Positions 1 through 13,500 of a stretch of 64,000 nucleotides of DNA are shown in pieces. The notes beneath the pieces were generated by a model. That model was not told the origin of the DNA and searched no databases. It was given only the letters and a program-made list of their open reading frames with translations. Origin of the DNA: Pontederia crassipes (Eukaryota; Streptophyta; Magnoliopsida; Commelinales; Pontederiaceae); assembly GCA_030549335.1 (NCBI GenBank), contig CM060188.1, forward strand, positions 68,106,696 to 68,170,695, given 5' to 3'. Made by a program: the position numbers and the translations under genes. Each line of letters starts with the position of its first letter. Positions within the stretch are counted from its first letter, which is position 1.

Positions 1-159
1 ACCTTCTAGCCAGAAAACACGAGTAGAAGGCGCGTGTCCAAAATTTCGCACCCCCGAAAAACATTCACCCGAGTCCATTTTTTTCGTCCCCATGGATCAA
101 CATGCACGAATGCATTGACAATTTCGCATCTTTTGACAACGTAAAAAATTTCACGTCTT

Positions 160-2403
160 TTGACCTTCTTGGCTGAAAACACGAGTAAAAGGCGCGAAAA
201 GGTGCACGCGGGAAATTTCGCAACCCCTGAAAATTTTCGTCCGAGTCCATTTTTTCGTCCCAATCATCTCACCGTGCATCAACATGCACCAAAGCGTCAA
301 AAATTTTGCATCTTTTGATAGCGTTAGAAATATCGCGACTTTTGACCTTCTTGGATGAAAACACGAGTAAAAGGCGCGAAAAGGTGCACGCGCGAAATTT
401 CGCACCCTCGGAAAATTTTCGTCCGAGTCCATTTTTTCGTCCCAATCATCTCACCATGAAATCAATATGCACGAAAGCGTCAAAAATTTTGCATCTTTTG
501 ACAGCGTGAGAAATTTCATGTCTTTTAATCTTCTTGCCTGAAAACATGAGTAAAAGGCGCGCACGCAAGATTTTGCACCCCCGTAATACTTTCACCCGAG
601 TCCATTTTTTGTCACAATCATCTCACCATTCACCAACAGGCACGAAAGTGTCAAAAATTTCGCAACTTTTGATAGCGTAAAAAATTTCACATTTTTTTAC
701 CTTCTTGGCCGAAAACACGAGTAAAGGCGCACGCGCGAAATTTCGCACCCCCAGAAAATTTTTGCCCGAGTCCATTTTTTCGTCCCCATGCATCAAAATG
801 CATGAAAGCATTGAAAATTTTGCATCTTTTGACATCGTCAAAAATTTTGGCTCTTTTGACCTTCTTGGCTGAAAACACGAGTAAAAGACGCGGAAAGGCG
901 CACGCGCGAAATTTTGCACCCCCGAAAAATTTTCATCCAGGTCCATTTTTTCGTCCCAATCATCTCACCGTGCATCAACATGCACAAAAGCGTCGAAAAT
1001 TTTGCATCTTTTGATAGCTTGAAAAATTTCGCGTCTTTTGACCTTCTTGGCTGAAAACACGAGTAAAAGGCAAGAAAAGGTGGCGCGCGAAATTTTGCAC
1101 CCCCAGAATACTTTCACCCGAGTCCATTTTTTCCTCCCAATCATCTCACCATGCATCGAAAATTTCGCATCTTTTGACAGCGTAAAAAATTTCTCATTTT
1201 TTGACCTTCTTGCCTGAAAACACGAGTAAAAGGCGCGCGCGCGAAATTTCGCACCCCCAGAAAATTTTGGCCCGTGTCCATTTTTTCGTCCCCATGCATC
1301 AACATGCATGAAAACATTGAAAATTTTGCATCTTTTGATAGTGTCAAAAATTTCGCGTCTTTTGACCTTTTTGGCTGAAAACACGAGTAAAAGGCGCGAA
1401 AAGGCGCACGTGCGAAATTTCGCACCCCCTGAAAATTTTCATCCAAGTCCATTTTTTCATCCCAATCAACTCATTGTGCATCAACATGCAAGAAAGCGTC
1501 AAAAATCTTTCATCTTTTGATAGCTTAAAAATTTTCGCGTCTTTTGACCTTGTTGGCTGAAAACATGAGTAAAATGTGCACGTGCGAAATTTCGCACCCC
1601 CTGAAAATTTTCGTCCAAGCCCATTTTTTCGTCCCAATCAACTCACCGTACATCAACATGCAAGAAAGCGTCGAAAATTTTGCATCTTTTGATAGCTTGA
1701 AAATTTCGCGTCTTTTGACCTTCTTGGCTGAAAACACGAGTAAAAGGCACTCGCGCGAAATTTTGCACCCCGGGAAAACTTTCACCCGAGTCCATTTTTT
1801 CATGCATATCATCTCACCATGCATCAACGGGCACGAAAGCGTCGAAAATTTTGCATCTTTTGGTAGCGTAAAAAATTTCACATTTTTTTATCTTCTTGGC
1901 TGAAAACACGAGTAAAAGGTGCGCGCGCGAAATTTCGCACCCCCTGAAAATTTTTGCCCGAGTCTATTTTTTCGTCCCCATGCATCAACATGCATGAAAG
2001 CATTGAAAATTTAGCATCTTTTGACAATGTCAGAAATTTCGCGTCTTTTGACCTTCTTGGCCGAAAACACGAGTAAAAGGCGCGAAAATGCGCACGTGCG
2101 AAATTTTGCGCCCCCGGAAAATTTTCGTCCAAGTCCATTTTTTCGTCCAAATCATCTCACCGTGCATCAACATGCACTAAAGCGTCGAAAATTTTGCATC
2201 TTTTTACAGCGTGAAAAATTTTGCATCTTTTGAACTTCTTGGCTGAAAAAATGAGTAAAAGGCGCGCGCGCGGAATTTCGTACCCCCGAAAAACTTTCAC
2301 CCAAGTCTATTTTTTCATCCCAATCATCTCATCATGCATCAACAAGCACGAAAATGTCGACAATTTTGCATCTTTTGACAGCGTAAAAAATTTTGCGTCT
2401 TTT
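160..2403. repeat. Satellite higher-order repeat, copy 1 (~2,244 bp)
   Basis: This 13-monomer block matches the next block almost base for base at an offset of 2,242-2,245 bp. Shared private markers include the monomer lacking the CAACAGGCACGAAAGCG segment (1150 and 3394), the variant GGCCCGTGTCC (about 1270 and 3514) and CACTCGCGCGAAATTTTG (about 1748 and 3993). Neighbouring monomers within the block are much more diverged from each other than from their partner 2,244 bp away, which defines higher-order structure. Block ends are approximate. Confidence 0.85.
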
Positions 2404-4650
2404 GACCTTCTTGGCTGAAAACACGAGTAAAAGGCGCGAAAAGGTGCACGCGCGAAATTTCGCAACCCCTGAAAATTTTCGTCCGAGTCAATTTTTTCTT
2501 TCCAATCATCTCACCGTGCATCAACATGCACCAAAGCGTAAAAAATTTTGCATCTTTTGATAGCGTTAGAAATATCGTGACTTTTGACCTTCTTGGATGA
2601 AAACACGAGTAAAAGGCGCGAAAAGGTGCACGCGCGAAATTTCGCACCCTCGGAAAATTTTCGTCCGAGTCCATTTTTTCGTCCCAATCATCTCACCATG
2701 AAATCAATATGCACGAAAGCGTAAAAAATTTTGCATCTTTTGACAGCGTCAGAAATTTCACGTCTTTTAATCTTCTTGGCTGAAAAAATGAGTAAAAGGC
2801 GCGCACGCAAGATTTTGCACCCCCGTAATACTTTCACCCGAGTCCATTTTTCGTCACAATCATCTCACCATTCACCAACAGGCACGAAAGTGTCGAAAAT
2901 TTTGCATCTTTTGATAGCGTAAAAAATTTCACATTTTTTTACCTTCTTGGCCGAAAACACGAGTAAAGGCGCACGTGCGAAATTTTGCACCCCCAGAAAA
3001 TTTTTGCCCGAGTTCATTTTTTCGTCCCCATGCATCAAAATGCACGAAAGCATTGAAAATTTTGCATCTTTTGACAGCATCAAAAATTTTGGGTCTTTTG
3101 ACCTTCTTAGCTGAAAACACGAGTAAAAGGCGCGAAAAGGCGCACGCGCGAAATTTCGCACCCCCGAAAAATTTTCATACAGGTCCATTTTTTCGTCCCA
3201 ATCATCTCACCGTGCATCAACATGCACAAAAAGCGTTGAAAATTTTGCATCTTTTGATAGCTTGAAAAATTTCGCGTCTTTTGACCTTCTTGGCTGAAAA
3301 CACGAGTAAAAGGCAAGAAAAGGCGCGCGCGCGAAATTTTGCACCCCCAGAATACTTTCACCCGAGTCCATTTTTTCCTCCCAATCATCTCACCATGCAT
3401 CGAAAATTTCGCATCTTTTGACAGCGTAAAAAATTTCTCATTTTTTGACCTTCTTGCCTGAAAACACGAGTAAAAGGCGCGCGCGCGAAATTTCGCACCC
3501 CCAGAAAATTTTGGCCCGTGTCCATTTTTTCGTCCCCATGCATCAACATGCATGAAAGCATTGAAAATTTTGCATCTTTTGATAGTGTCAAAAATTTCGC
3601 GTCTTTTGACCTTCTTGGCTGAAAACACGAGTAAAAGGCGCGAAAAGGCGCACGTGCGAAATTTCGCACCCCCTGAAAATTTTCATCCAAGTCCATTTTT
3701 TCGTCCCAATCAATTCACTGTGCATCAACATGCAAGAAAGCGTCAAAATTTTTTCATCTTTTGATAGCTTGAAAATTTTCGCGTCTTTTGACCTTCTTGG
3801 CTGAAAACACGAGTAAAAGGCGCACGCGCGAAATTTTGCAACCCCTGAAAATTTTCGTCCAAGCCCATTTTTGCGTCCCAATCAACTCACCGTACATCAA
3901 CATGCAAGAAAGCGTCGAAAATTTTGCATCTTTTGATAGCTTGAAAAATTTCGCGTCTTTTGACCTTCTTGGCTGAAAGCACGAGTAAAAGGCACTCGCG
4001 CGAAATTTTGCACCCCGAGAAAACTTTCACCCGAGTCCATTTTTTCATCCATATCATCTCACCATGCATCAACGGGCACGAAAGCGTCGAAAATTTTGCA
4101 TCTTTTGGTAGCATAAAAAATTTCACATTTTTTCATCTTCTTGGCTGAAAACACGAGTAAAAGGTGCGCGCGCGAAATTTCGCACCCCCAGAAAATTTTT
4201 GCCCGAGTCTATTTTTTCGTCCCCATGCATCAACATGCATGAAAGCATTGAAAATTTAGCATCTTTTGACAGTGTCAGAAATTTCGCGTCTTTTGACCTT
4301 CTTGGCCGAAAACACGAGTAAAAGGCGCGAAAATGCGCACGTGCGAAATTTCGCACCCCCGGAAAATTTTCGTCCAAGTCCATTTTTTCGTCCCAATCAT
4401 CTCACCGTGCATCAGCATGCATGAAAGCGTAAAAAATTTTGCATCTTTTTACAACGTGAAAAATTTCGCATCTTTTGAACTTCTTGGCTGAAAAAATGAG
4501 TAAAAGGCGCGCGCGCGGAATTTCGTACCCCCGAAAAACTTTCACCCAAGTCTATTTTTTTGTCCCAATCATCTCATTATGCATCAACAAGCACGAAAAT
4601 GTTGACAATTTCGCATTTTTTGACAGCGTAAAAAATTTTGCATCTTTTGA
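2404..4650. repeat. Satellite higher-order repeat, copy 2 (~2,244 bp)
   Basis: This is the second copy of the 13-monomer unit described for 160-2403. Similarity at this offset fades after about 4650, so only two copies are seen here; a further copy could lie to the left, outside the window. Confidence 0.85.
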
Positions 4651-5650
4651 CCTTCTTGGCTGAAAACACGAGAAAAAGGCGCGAAAAGGCGCACGCGCGA
4701 TATTTCGCACCCCCGGAAAATTTTTGTCAAAGTCCATTTTTTCGTCCCAATCATCTCACCATGCATTATCCCAATCATCTCACCATGCATCAACATGCAC
4801 GAAAGCATCGAAAATTTTGCATCTTTTGACAACGTAAAAAATTTCGCGTCTTTTAACCTTCTTGGCTAAAAACACGAGTAAAAGGCGCGCGAAATTTCGC
4901 ACCCCCGGAAAACTTTCATCCGAGTCAATTTTTTCGTCCCAATCATCTCACCATGCATCAACAGGCACGAAAGCATCGAAAATTTTGCATCTTTTGACAA
5001 CGTAAAATATTTCGCATTTTTTTACCTTCTTGGCCGAAAACACGAGCAAAAGGCGCGCGCGAAATTTTGCACCTCCAGAAAATTTTTGCCCGAGTCCGTT
5101 TTTTCGTCCCCATGCATCAACATGCATGAAAGCATTGAAAATTTCAAATCTTTTGACATCGTAAAAAATTTCGCTTTTTTTTACCTTATTGGCTGAAAAT
5201 ACGAGTAAAAGGCGCGCACAAAATTTCGCAGCCCCGGAAAATTTTAGTCTGAGTCCCTTTTTTCATCCCCATGGATCCACATGTATGAAAGCGTCAGAAA
5301 TTTTGCATCTTTCGACAGTGTCAGAAATTTCACGTCTTTAGACCTTCTTGGCTGAAAACACGAGTAAAAGGCGCGACAAGGCGCACGCGCGAAATTTCGC
5401 ACCCCCCGAAAATTTTCGTCCAAGTCCATTTTTTCGTCCAAATCAACTCACTGTGCATCAACATAGCGTCGAAAATTTTGCATCTTTTGATAGCTTGAAA
5501 AATTTCGCGTCTTTTGACCTTCTTGGCAGAAAACACGAGTAAAAGGCATGCGCGAAATTTTGCTCCCCCGAAAAACTTTCACCAATACATTTTTTCGTCC
5601 CAATCATCTCAACATGTATCAACAAGCACGAAAGCATAAAAAATTTTTCA
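4200..5650. repeat. Satellite duplicated block, copy 1 (offset ~1,880 bp)
   Basis: This block pairs with about 6080-7530 at an offset of 1,876-1,890 bp (11 monomers). Private markers shared by both are a ~29 bp internal duplication of the CCCAATCATCTCACCATGCAT segment (about 4750-4790 and 6640-6675), GAGTCCGTTTTTTCG (5093 and 6977), the CATCCACATG variant (about 5275 and 7150) and the shortened CATCAACATAGCGTC (about 5457 and 7335). It overlaps the end of the 2,244 bp unit, so two duplication events of different length overlap here. Confidence 0.75.
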
Positions 5651-6079
5651 ACTTTTGATAGCATAAAAAATTTTGCATTTTTTGACCTTCTTGGCTAAAA
5701 ACACGAGTAAAAAGGCGCGCGCGCGAAATTTCGCACCCCAAAAAATTTTCGCCCTATTCCATTTTTTCGTCTGAATCATCTCACCGTGCATCAACATGCA
5801 CGAAAGCGTCAAAGATTTTGCATCCTTTGATAGCGTGAAAAATTTCGCGTCTTTTGACATTCTTGGCTGAAAACACGAATAAAAGGCGCGCGCAAAATTT
5901 TGCACCACCGGAAAACTTTCACCCGAGTCCATTTTTTCGTTCCAATCATCTCACCATGCATCAACGGTCACGAAAGCGTCGAAAATTTCGCATCCTTTGG
6001 CAGCGTAAAATTTTTTGCATTTTTTGACCTTTTTGGCTGAAAACAAGGCACGCACGGAAAATTTCGCACCCACGGAAAA

Positions 6080-7530
6080 CTTTCACCCGAGTCCATTTTT
6101 TCGTCCCCATGCATCAACATGCACGATAGCATTGACAATTTCGCATCTCTTGACAGCGTCAAAAGTTTCGCGTCTTTTGACCTTCTTGGCTGAAAACACG
6201 AGCAAAAGGCGCGAAAATGCGCACGTGCGAAATTTCGTACCCCCGGAAAATTTTTGTCCAAGTCCATTTTTTCGTCCCAATCATCTCACCGTGCATCAAC
6301 ATGCACGAAAGCGTCGAAAATTTTGCATCTTTTTACAGCGTGAAAAATTTCGCGTCTTTTGAACTTCTTGGCTGAAAACACGAGTAAAAGGCGCACGCGC
6401 GGAATTTCGTACCCCTGGAAAACTTTCACCCGAGTCTATTTTTTCGTCCCAATCATCTCACAATGCATCAACAGGCACGAAAATGTTGACAATTTCGCAT
6501 CTTTTGGCATCATCAAAATTTCGCGTCTTTTGACCCTCTTGACTGAAAACACGAGTAAAAGGCGCGAAAAGGCGCACGCGCGAAATTTCGCACCCCCGGA
6601 AAATTTTCGTCAAAGTCCATTTTTTCGTCCCAATCATCTTACCATGCATCATCCCAATCATCTCACCATGCATCAACATGCACGAAAGCGTCGAAAATTT
6701 CGCATCTTTTGACAGCGTAAAAAATTCCGCATCTTTTAACCTTCTTTGCTGAAAACATAAGTAAAAGGCGCGCAAAATTTCGCACCCCCGGAAAACTTTC
6801 ACCCGAGTCCATTTTTTCGTCCCAATCATTTCACCATGCATCAACAGGCACGAAAGCGTCGAAAATTTCGCATCTTTTGACAGCGTAAAATATTTCGCAT
6901 TTTTTTACCTTCTTGGCCGAAAACACGAGCAAAAGGCGCGCGCGAAATTTTGCACCCCCAGAAAATTTTCGCCTGAGTCCGTTTTTTCGTCCCCATGCAT
7001 CAACATGCATGAAACTATTGAAAATACGCCTGACAGCGTAAATAACTTCGCTTTTTTTGACCTTCTTGGCTGAAAATACGAGTAAAAGGCGCGAGCGAAA
7101 TTTCGCAGCCTCAGAAAATTTTAGTCCGAGTCCCTTTTTTCATCTCCATGCATCCACATGCACGAAAGCGTCAGAAATTTTGCATCTTTCGACAGCGTCA
7201 GAAATTTCACGTCTTTTGACCTTCTTAGCTGAAAACATGAGTAAAAGGCGCGAAAAGGCGCACGCGCGAAATTTCGCACCCCCTAAAAATTTTCGTCCAA
7301 GTCCATTTTTTCGTCCCGATCAACTCACCGTTCATCAACATAGCGTCGAAAATTTTGCATCTTTTGATATATTAAAAAATTTCGCATCTTTTGACCTTCT
7401 TGGCTGAAAACACGAGTAAAAGTCATGCGCGCGAAATTTTGCACCCCCGGAAAACTTTCACCCAAGTACATTTTTTCGTCCCAATCATCTCACCATGCAT
7501 CATCGGGCACGAAAGCGTAAAAAATTTTGC
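6080..7530. repeat. Satellite duplicated block, copy 2 (offset ~1,880 bp)
   Basis: Partner of 4200-5650 with the same private markers, including the doubled CCCAATCATCTCACCATGCAT segment and the CATCAACATAGCGTC deletion. Ends are approximate. Confidence 0.75.
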
Positions 7531-10500
7531 ATCTTTTGGCAGCGTAAAAAATTTCACATTTTTTGACCTTCTTGGCTGAAAAGACGAGTAAAAGGCTCAC
7601 GCGCGAAATTTTGCACCCTCGAAAAATTTTCACCTGAGTCCATTTTTTCGTCCCAATCATCTCACCATGCATCAACATGCACGAAAGCATCGAAAATTTC
7701 CTTCTTTTGACATCGTCAAAAATTTCGCGTCTTTTGACCATCTTGGATGAAAACACGAGTAAAAGACGCGAAAACGAGCGCGCGCGAAATTTCGCACCCC
7801 CGAAAAATTTTCGTTCGAGTTCATTTTCTCGTCCCAATCATCTCACCTTGCATCAACATGCACGAAAGCGTAAAAAATTTTGCATCTTTTGACAGCGTCA
7901 GAAATTTCGCATCTTTTGACCTTCTTGGCTGAAAACACGAGTAAAAGGTGAGAAAAGGAGCGCGCGCGAGAATTTGCACCCCCGGAATACTTTCACCCGA
8001 GTCCAATTTTTCGTCCCAATCATCTCACCATGCATCAACAGGCATGAAAGTGTCTAAAATTTCGCCTCTTTTGACACCGTAATAAATTTCGTGTTTTTTT
8101 ACCTTGTTGGCCGAAAACACGAGTAAAAGCCGCGCGCGCGCGAAATTTCGCACCGTCAGAAAATTTTCGCCTGAGTCCATTTTTTCGTCCCCATGCATCA
8201 ACATGCACGAAAGTATTTAAAATTTCGCATTTTTTCACAGCGTCAAAAATTTCGCATCTTTTGACCTTCTTGGCTGAAAACACGAGTAAAAGGCGCGAAA
8301 ACGCCCACGCGCGAAATTTCGCACCCCCGGAAAATTTTCGTCCAGGTCCATTTCATCGTCCCAATCATCTCACCGTGCATCAACATGCATGAAAAGCGTC
8401 AAAAATTTTGCATCTTTTGACAGCGTCAGAAATTTTGCGTCTTTTGACCTTCTTGGCTGAAAACACGAGTAAAAGGTGCGAAAAGGCGCGCGCGCAAAAT
8501 TTCGCACACCCGAAAAACATTCAACTGAGTCCATTTTTTTGTCCCAATCATCTCACCATGCATCAACAGGCACGAAAGCATCGAAAATTTCGCATCTTTT
8601 GATATTGTCAAAAATATCACGTTTTTTACCTTCTTGGCTGAAAACACGAGTAAAAGCCGCGTGCGCGAAATTTCGCACCCCCGAAAACTTTCACCCGAGT
8701 CCATTTTTTCATCCCAATCATCTCACCATGCATCAACAGGCACGAAAGCATAAAAAATTTTGCATCTTTTGACAGCGTAAAAAATTTCACATTTTTTTAC
8801 CTTCTTGGCTGAAAACACGAGTAAAAGACGCGCGCGCAAAATTTCGCACCCCCGTAAAATTTTCGTCTGAGTTTATTTTTTCATCCCAATCATCTCACCA
8901 TGCATCAACATGCACGAAAGTTTCGAAAATTTCGCATCTTTTGACAACGTCAGAAATTTCACGTCTTTTGACCTTTTTGGCTGAAAACACGAGTAAAAGG
9001 CGCGCGCAGCGAAATTTTGCACCCCCGAAAAATTTTCGGTCGAGTCCATTTTTTCATCCCAATCATCTCACCATGCATCAACATGCACGAAAGCATCGAA
9101 AATTTTGCATCTTTTGACAACGTAAAAAATTTCACATTTTTTGACCTTCTTGGCTGAAAACACGACTAAAAGGCGCACAGCGCGAAATTTCGCACCCCCA
9201 AAAAAATTTTGCCCGAGTCCATTTTTTTGTCCCAATCATCTAACCATGCATCAACATGCACGAAAGCATAAAAAATTTCGCATCTTTTAACAGCGTAAAA
9301 AATTTTGCATTTTGACCTTCTTGGCTGAAAACACGACTACAAGGCGCACGCACGAAATTTCGCACCCCCAGAAAAATTTTGCCCGGGTTCATTTTTTTGT
9401 CCCAATCATCTCACCATGCATCAACAGGCACGAAAGGGTCAAAAATTTTGCATCTTTTGACCGTGTAAAAAATTTCACATTTTTTTGACCTTATTGGCTG
9501 AAAACACGGGTAAAAGGCGCGCACGTAAAATTTCGTACCCCCAGAAAATTTTTGCCCGAGTCCATTTTTTCGTCCCCATGCATCAACATGCACGAAAGCA
9601 TCAGAACTTTTTGCATCTTTTGACAACGTCAAAAATTTCGCGTCTTTTGACCTTCTTGATTGAAAAGACGAGTAAAAGACGCGAAAAGGCGCACGCGAGA
9701 AATTTCGCACCTCCGAAAAATTTTCGTCCGAGTTTATTTTTTCGTCCCAATCATCTCACCATGCATCAACATGCATGAAAGTGCCAAAAATTTTGCATCT
9801 TTTGACAATGTCAGAAATTTCACATCTTTTCACATTCTTGGCTAAAAACATGAGTAAAAGGCGCGCGCGCGAAATTTTGCACCCCCGAAAAATTTTCGAC
9901 CGAGACCATTTTTTCGTCCCAATCATTTCACCATGCATCAACATGTACGAAAGCGTCGAAAATTTTGCATCTTTTGACAGCGTAAAAAATTTCGTCTTTT
10001 GACCTTCATGGCTTAAAACACGAGTAAAAGGCGCGCGTGCGAAATTTCGCACCCCCGGAAAACTTTCACCCGAGTCCATCTTTTTGTCCCAATCATCTCA
10101 CCATGCATCAACAGGAACGAAAGCATAAAAAATTTTGCATCTTTTGACAGCGTAAAAAATTTCGCATTTTTTTACTTTCTTGGCTGAAAACACGAGTAAA
10201 AGGCACACGCGCGAAATTTCGCACCCCCACAAAACTTTCAACCGAGTCCATTTTTTCGTTCCAATCATCTCACCATGCGTCAACAGGCACGAAAGCGTCA
10301 CAAATTTTGCATCTTTTGACAGCGTAAAAAAATTCACGTTTTTTGACCTTGTTGGCTGAAAATACGAGAAATTTCGCACCCCCAGAAAATATTCGCCCGA
10401 GTCTATTTTTTTGTCCACATGCATCAACATGCACGAAACATTAAAAATTTCGCATCTTTTGACAGCGTCAAAAATTTTGCGTCTTTCGACCTTCTTGACT

Positions 10501-13500
10501 GAAAAGACGAGTAAATGGCGCGAAAAGGCGCACGCGCGAAATTTCGCACTCTCGAAAAATTTTCGTCCGTGTCCATTTTTTCGTCCCAATCATCTCACCA
10601 TGCATCAACATGCAGGAAAGCGTCGAAAATTTCACATCTTTTGACAACGTCAGAAATTTCACGTCTTTTGACCTTCTTGGTTGAAAACACGAGTAAAAGG
10701 CGCGCACGCGAAATTTTGCACCCTCGGAAAATTTTCGACCGAGTCCATTTTTTCGTCCCAATCATCTCACCATGTATAAACATGCACGAAAGCGTAAAAA
10801 ATTTCGCATCTTTTGACAACGTCAGAAATTTCATGTCTTTTGACCATCTTGGCTGAAAACACGAGTAAAAGGCGCGCGCGCGAAATTTTGCACCCCTGGA
10901 ATACTTTCAGCCGAGTCATTTTTTCGTCCCAATCATCTCACCAAGCATCAACAGGCACGAAAGCGTCGAAAATTTCGCATCTTTTGACAGCATAAAAAAT
11001 TTTGTATTATTTTGACCTTCTTGGCTGAAAACACGAGCAAATGGCGCACGCGCGAAATTTCGCACCCCCAGAAAATTTTCACCCGAGTCCATTTTTTGGT
11101 CCCAATCATCTCACCATGCATCAACAGGCACGAAAGCATAAAAAATTTCGCATCTTTTGACAGCGTAAAAAATTTCGCATTTTTTGACCTTCTTGGCTGA
11201 AAACACGAGTAAAAGGCGCACGCGCAAAATTTCGCACCCCCAAAAAACTTTCACCCGAGTCCATCTTTTCGTCCAAATCATCTCACCATGCATCAACAGG
11301 CACGAAAGCGTCGAAAATTTCGCATCTTTTGACAGCGTAAAAAATTTCGCGTTTTTTGACCTTCTTGGTTGAAAACACGAGTAAAAGGCCCGTGCGAGAA
11401 ATTTCGCACCACCAGAAAATTTTCGCCCGAGTCTATTTTTTTGTCCCCATGCATCTATATGCACGAAAGCATTGAAAATTTCGCACCCTGGAAAATTTTC
11501 GACCGAGTCCATTTCTCCGTCCCAATCATCTCACCATGCACGAAAGCGTCAAAAATTTTGCATCTTTTGACAGTGTCAGGAATTTCGCGTCTTTTGACCT
11601 TCTTGGCTAAAAACACGAGTAAAAGGCGCGCGCACGAAATTTCGCGACCCCAGAAAACTTTCACCCGAGTCCATTTTTTCGTCCCAATCATCTCACCATG
11701 CATCAACAGGCACGAAAACGTAAAAAATTTCAGATCTTTTGATAGCGTAAAAAATTTCGCATTTTTGTACCTTCTTGGCTGAAAACACGAGTGAAAGGCG
11801 CGCGCGCGAAATTTCGCACCCCCAGAAAATTTTAACCCTAGTCCGTTTTTTCGTCCCCATGCTTCAACATGCACGAAAGCATTGAAAATTTCGCATCTTT
11901 TGACCGTCTTGGCTGAAAACACGAGTAAAAGGCGCACGCGTGAAATGTCGCACCGCCGAAAAATTTTCGCCCGAGTCCATTTTTTTGTCCCAATCATCTC
12001 ACCATGCATCAACATGCACGAAAGTGTCAAAAATTTTGCATCCTTTGATAGCGTCAGAAATTTCGCGTCTTTTGACCTTCTTGACTGAAAACACGACTAA
12101 AAGGAGCGAAAAGGCGCAAGTGAGAAATTTCGACCCCCGAAAAATTTTCGTTCGAGTCCATTTTTTCGTCTCAATGATCTCACCATGCATCAACATGCAC
12201 GAAAGCGTCGAAAATTTTCATCCTTTGACCGCGTCAGAAATTTTGCATTTTTTTACCTTCATGGCTGAAAACACGAGTAAAACCCGCGCGTGCGAAATTT
12301 CGCAGCCCTGGAAAATTTTCGCCCGAGTCCATTTTTTCGTCCCCATGCATCAACATGCATGAAAGCATTGAAAATTTCGCATCTTTTGACAACGTCAAAA
12401 ATTTCGCATCTTTTGACCTTCTTGGCTGAAAACACGATAAAAGGCGCTGAAACCCGCACTCGCGAAATTTCGCACCCCAAAAAATTTTCGTCCGAGTCCA
12501 TTTTTTCGTCCCAATTATCTCACCATGCATCAACATGCATGAAAGCATCGAAAATTTTGCATCTTTTGACAGCGTAAAAAATTTCGTGTCATTTGACCTT
12601 CCTTGTTGAAAACACGAGTAAAAGGCGCGAAAAGGTGCGCAGGCGAAATTTTGCACCCCCGAAAAACTTTCACCCGAATCATTTTCTCGTCTCAATCATC
12701 TCACCATGCATCAATAGGCTCGAAAGCGTCGAAAATTTCGCAACTTTTGACCAGCGTAAAAATTTTTGCATTTTTTGACCTTCTTGGCTGAAAACACGAG
12801 TAAAAGGCGTGCGTGGGAAATTTCGCACCGCCGGAAAATTTTCGTCCGAGTCCATTTTTTCGTCCCCATGCATCAACATGCACGAAATCATTGAAAACTT
12901 TGCATCTTTTGACAGATCAAAAATTTCGCGTCGTTTGACCTTGGCTGAAAACACGAGTATAAGGCGCGAAAAGGCGCACGTGCGAAATTTCGCTCCACTG
13001 AAAAATGTTCATCCGAGTCCATTTTTTCATCCCAATGATCTCACCATGCATCAACATGCACGAAAGCGTCAAAAATTTTGTATCTTTTGACAACGTCAAA
13101 AATTTCGCGTCTTTTGACCTTCTTGGCTGAAAACACGAGTAAAAGGCGCGCGGGGGAAATTTTGCACCCCCCGGAAAACTTTCACCCGAGTCCATTTTTT
13201 CGTCCCAATCATCTCACCATGCATCAATATCCACGAAAGCGTCGAAAATTTCGCATCTTTTGACAGTGTAAAAAAATTCGCATTTTTTGACCTTCTTGGC
13301 TGGAAACACGAGTAAAAGGCGCGCGAACGAAATTTCGCACCCCCGAAAAATTTCCGCCCGAGTCCATTTTTCGTCCCAATCATCTCACCATGCGTCAAGA
13401 GGCACGAAAGCGTCGAAAAATTTGCATCATTTGACAACGTAAAAAATTTTGCATTTTTTTACCTTCATGATTGAAAACACGAGTAAAAGCCGCGCGCACG

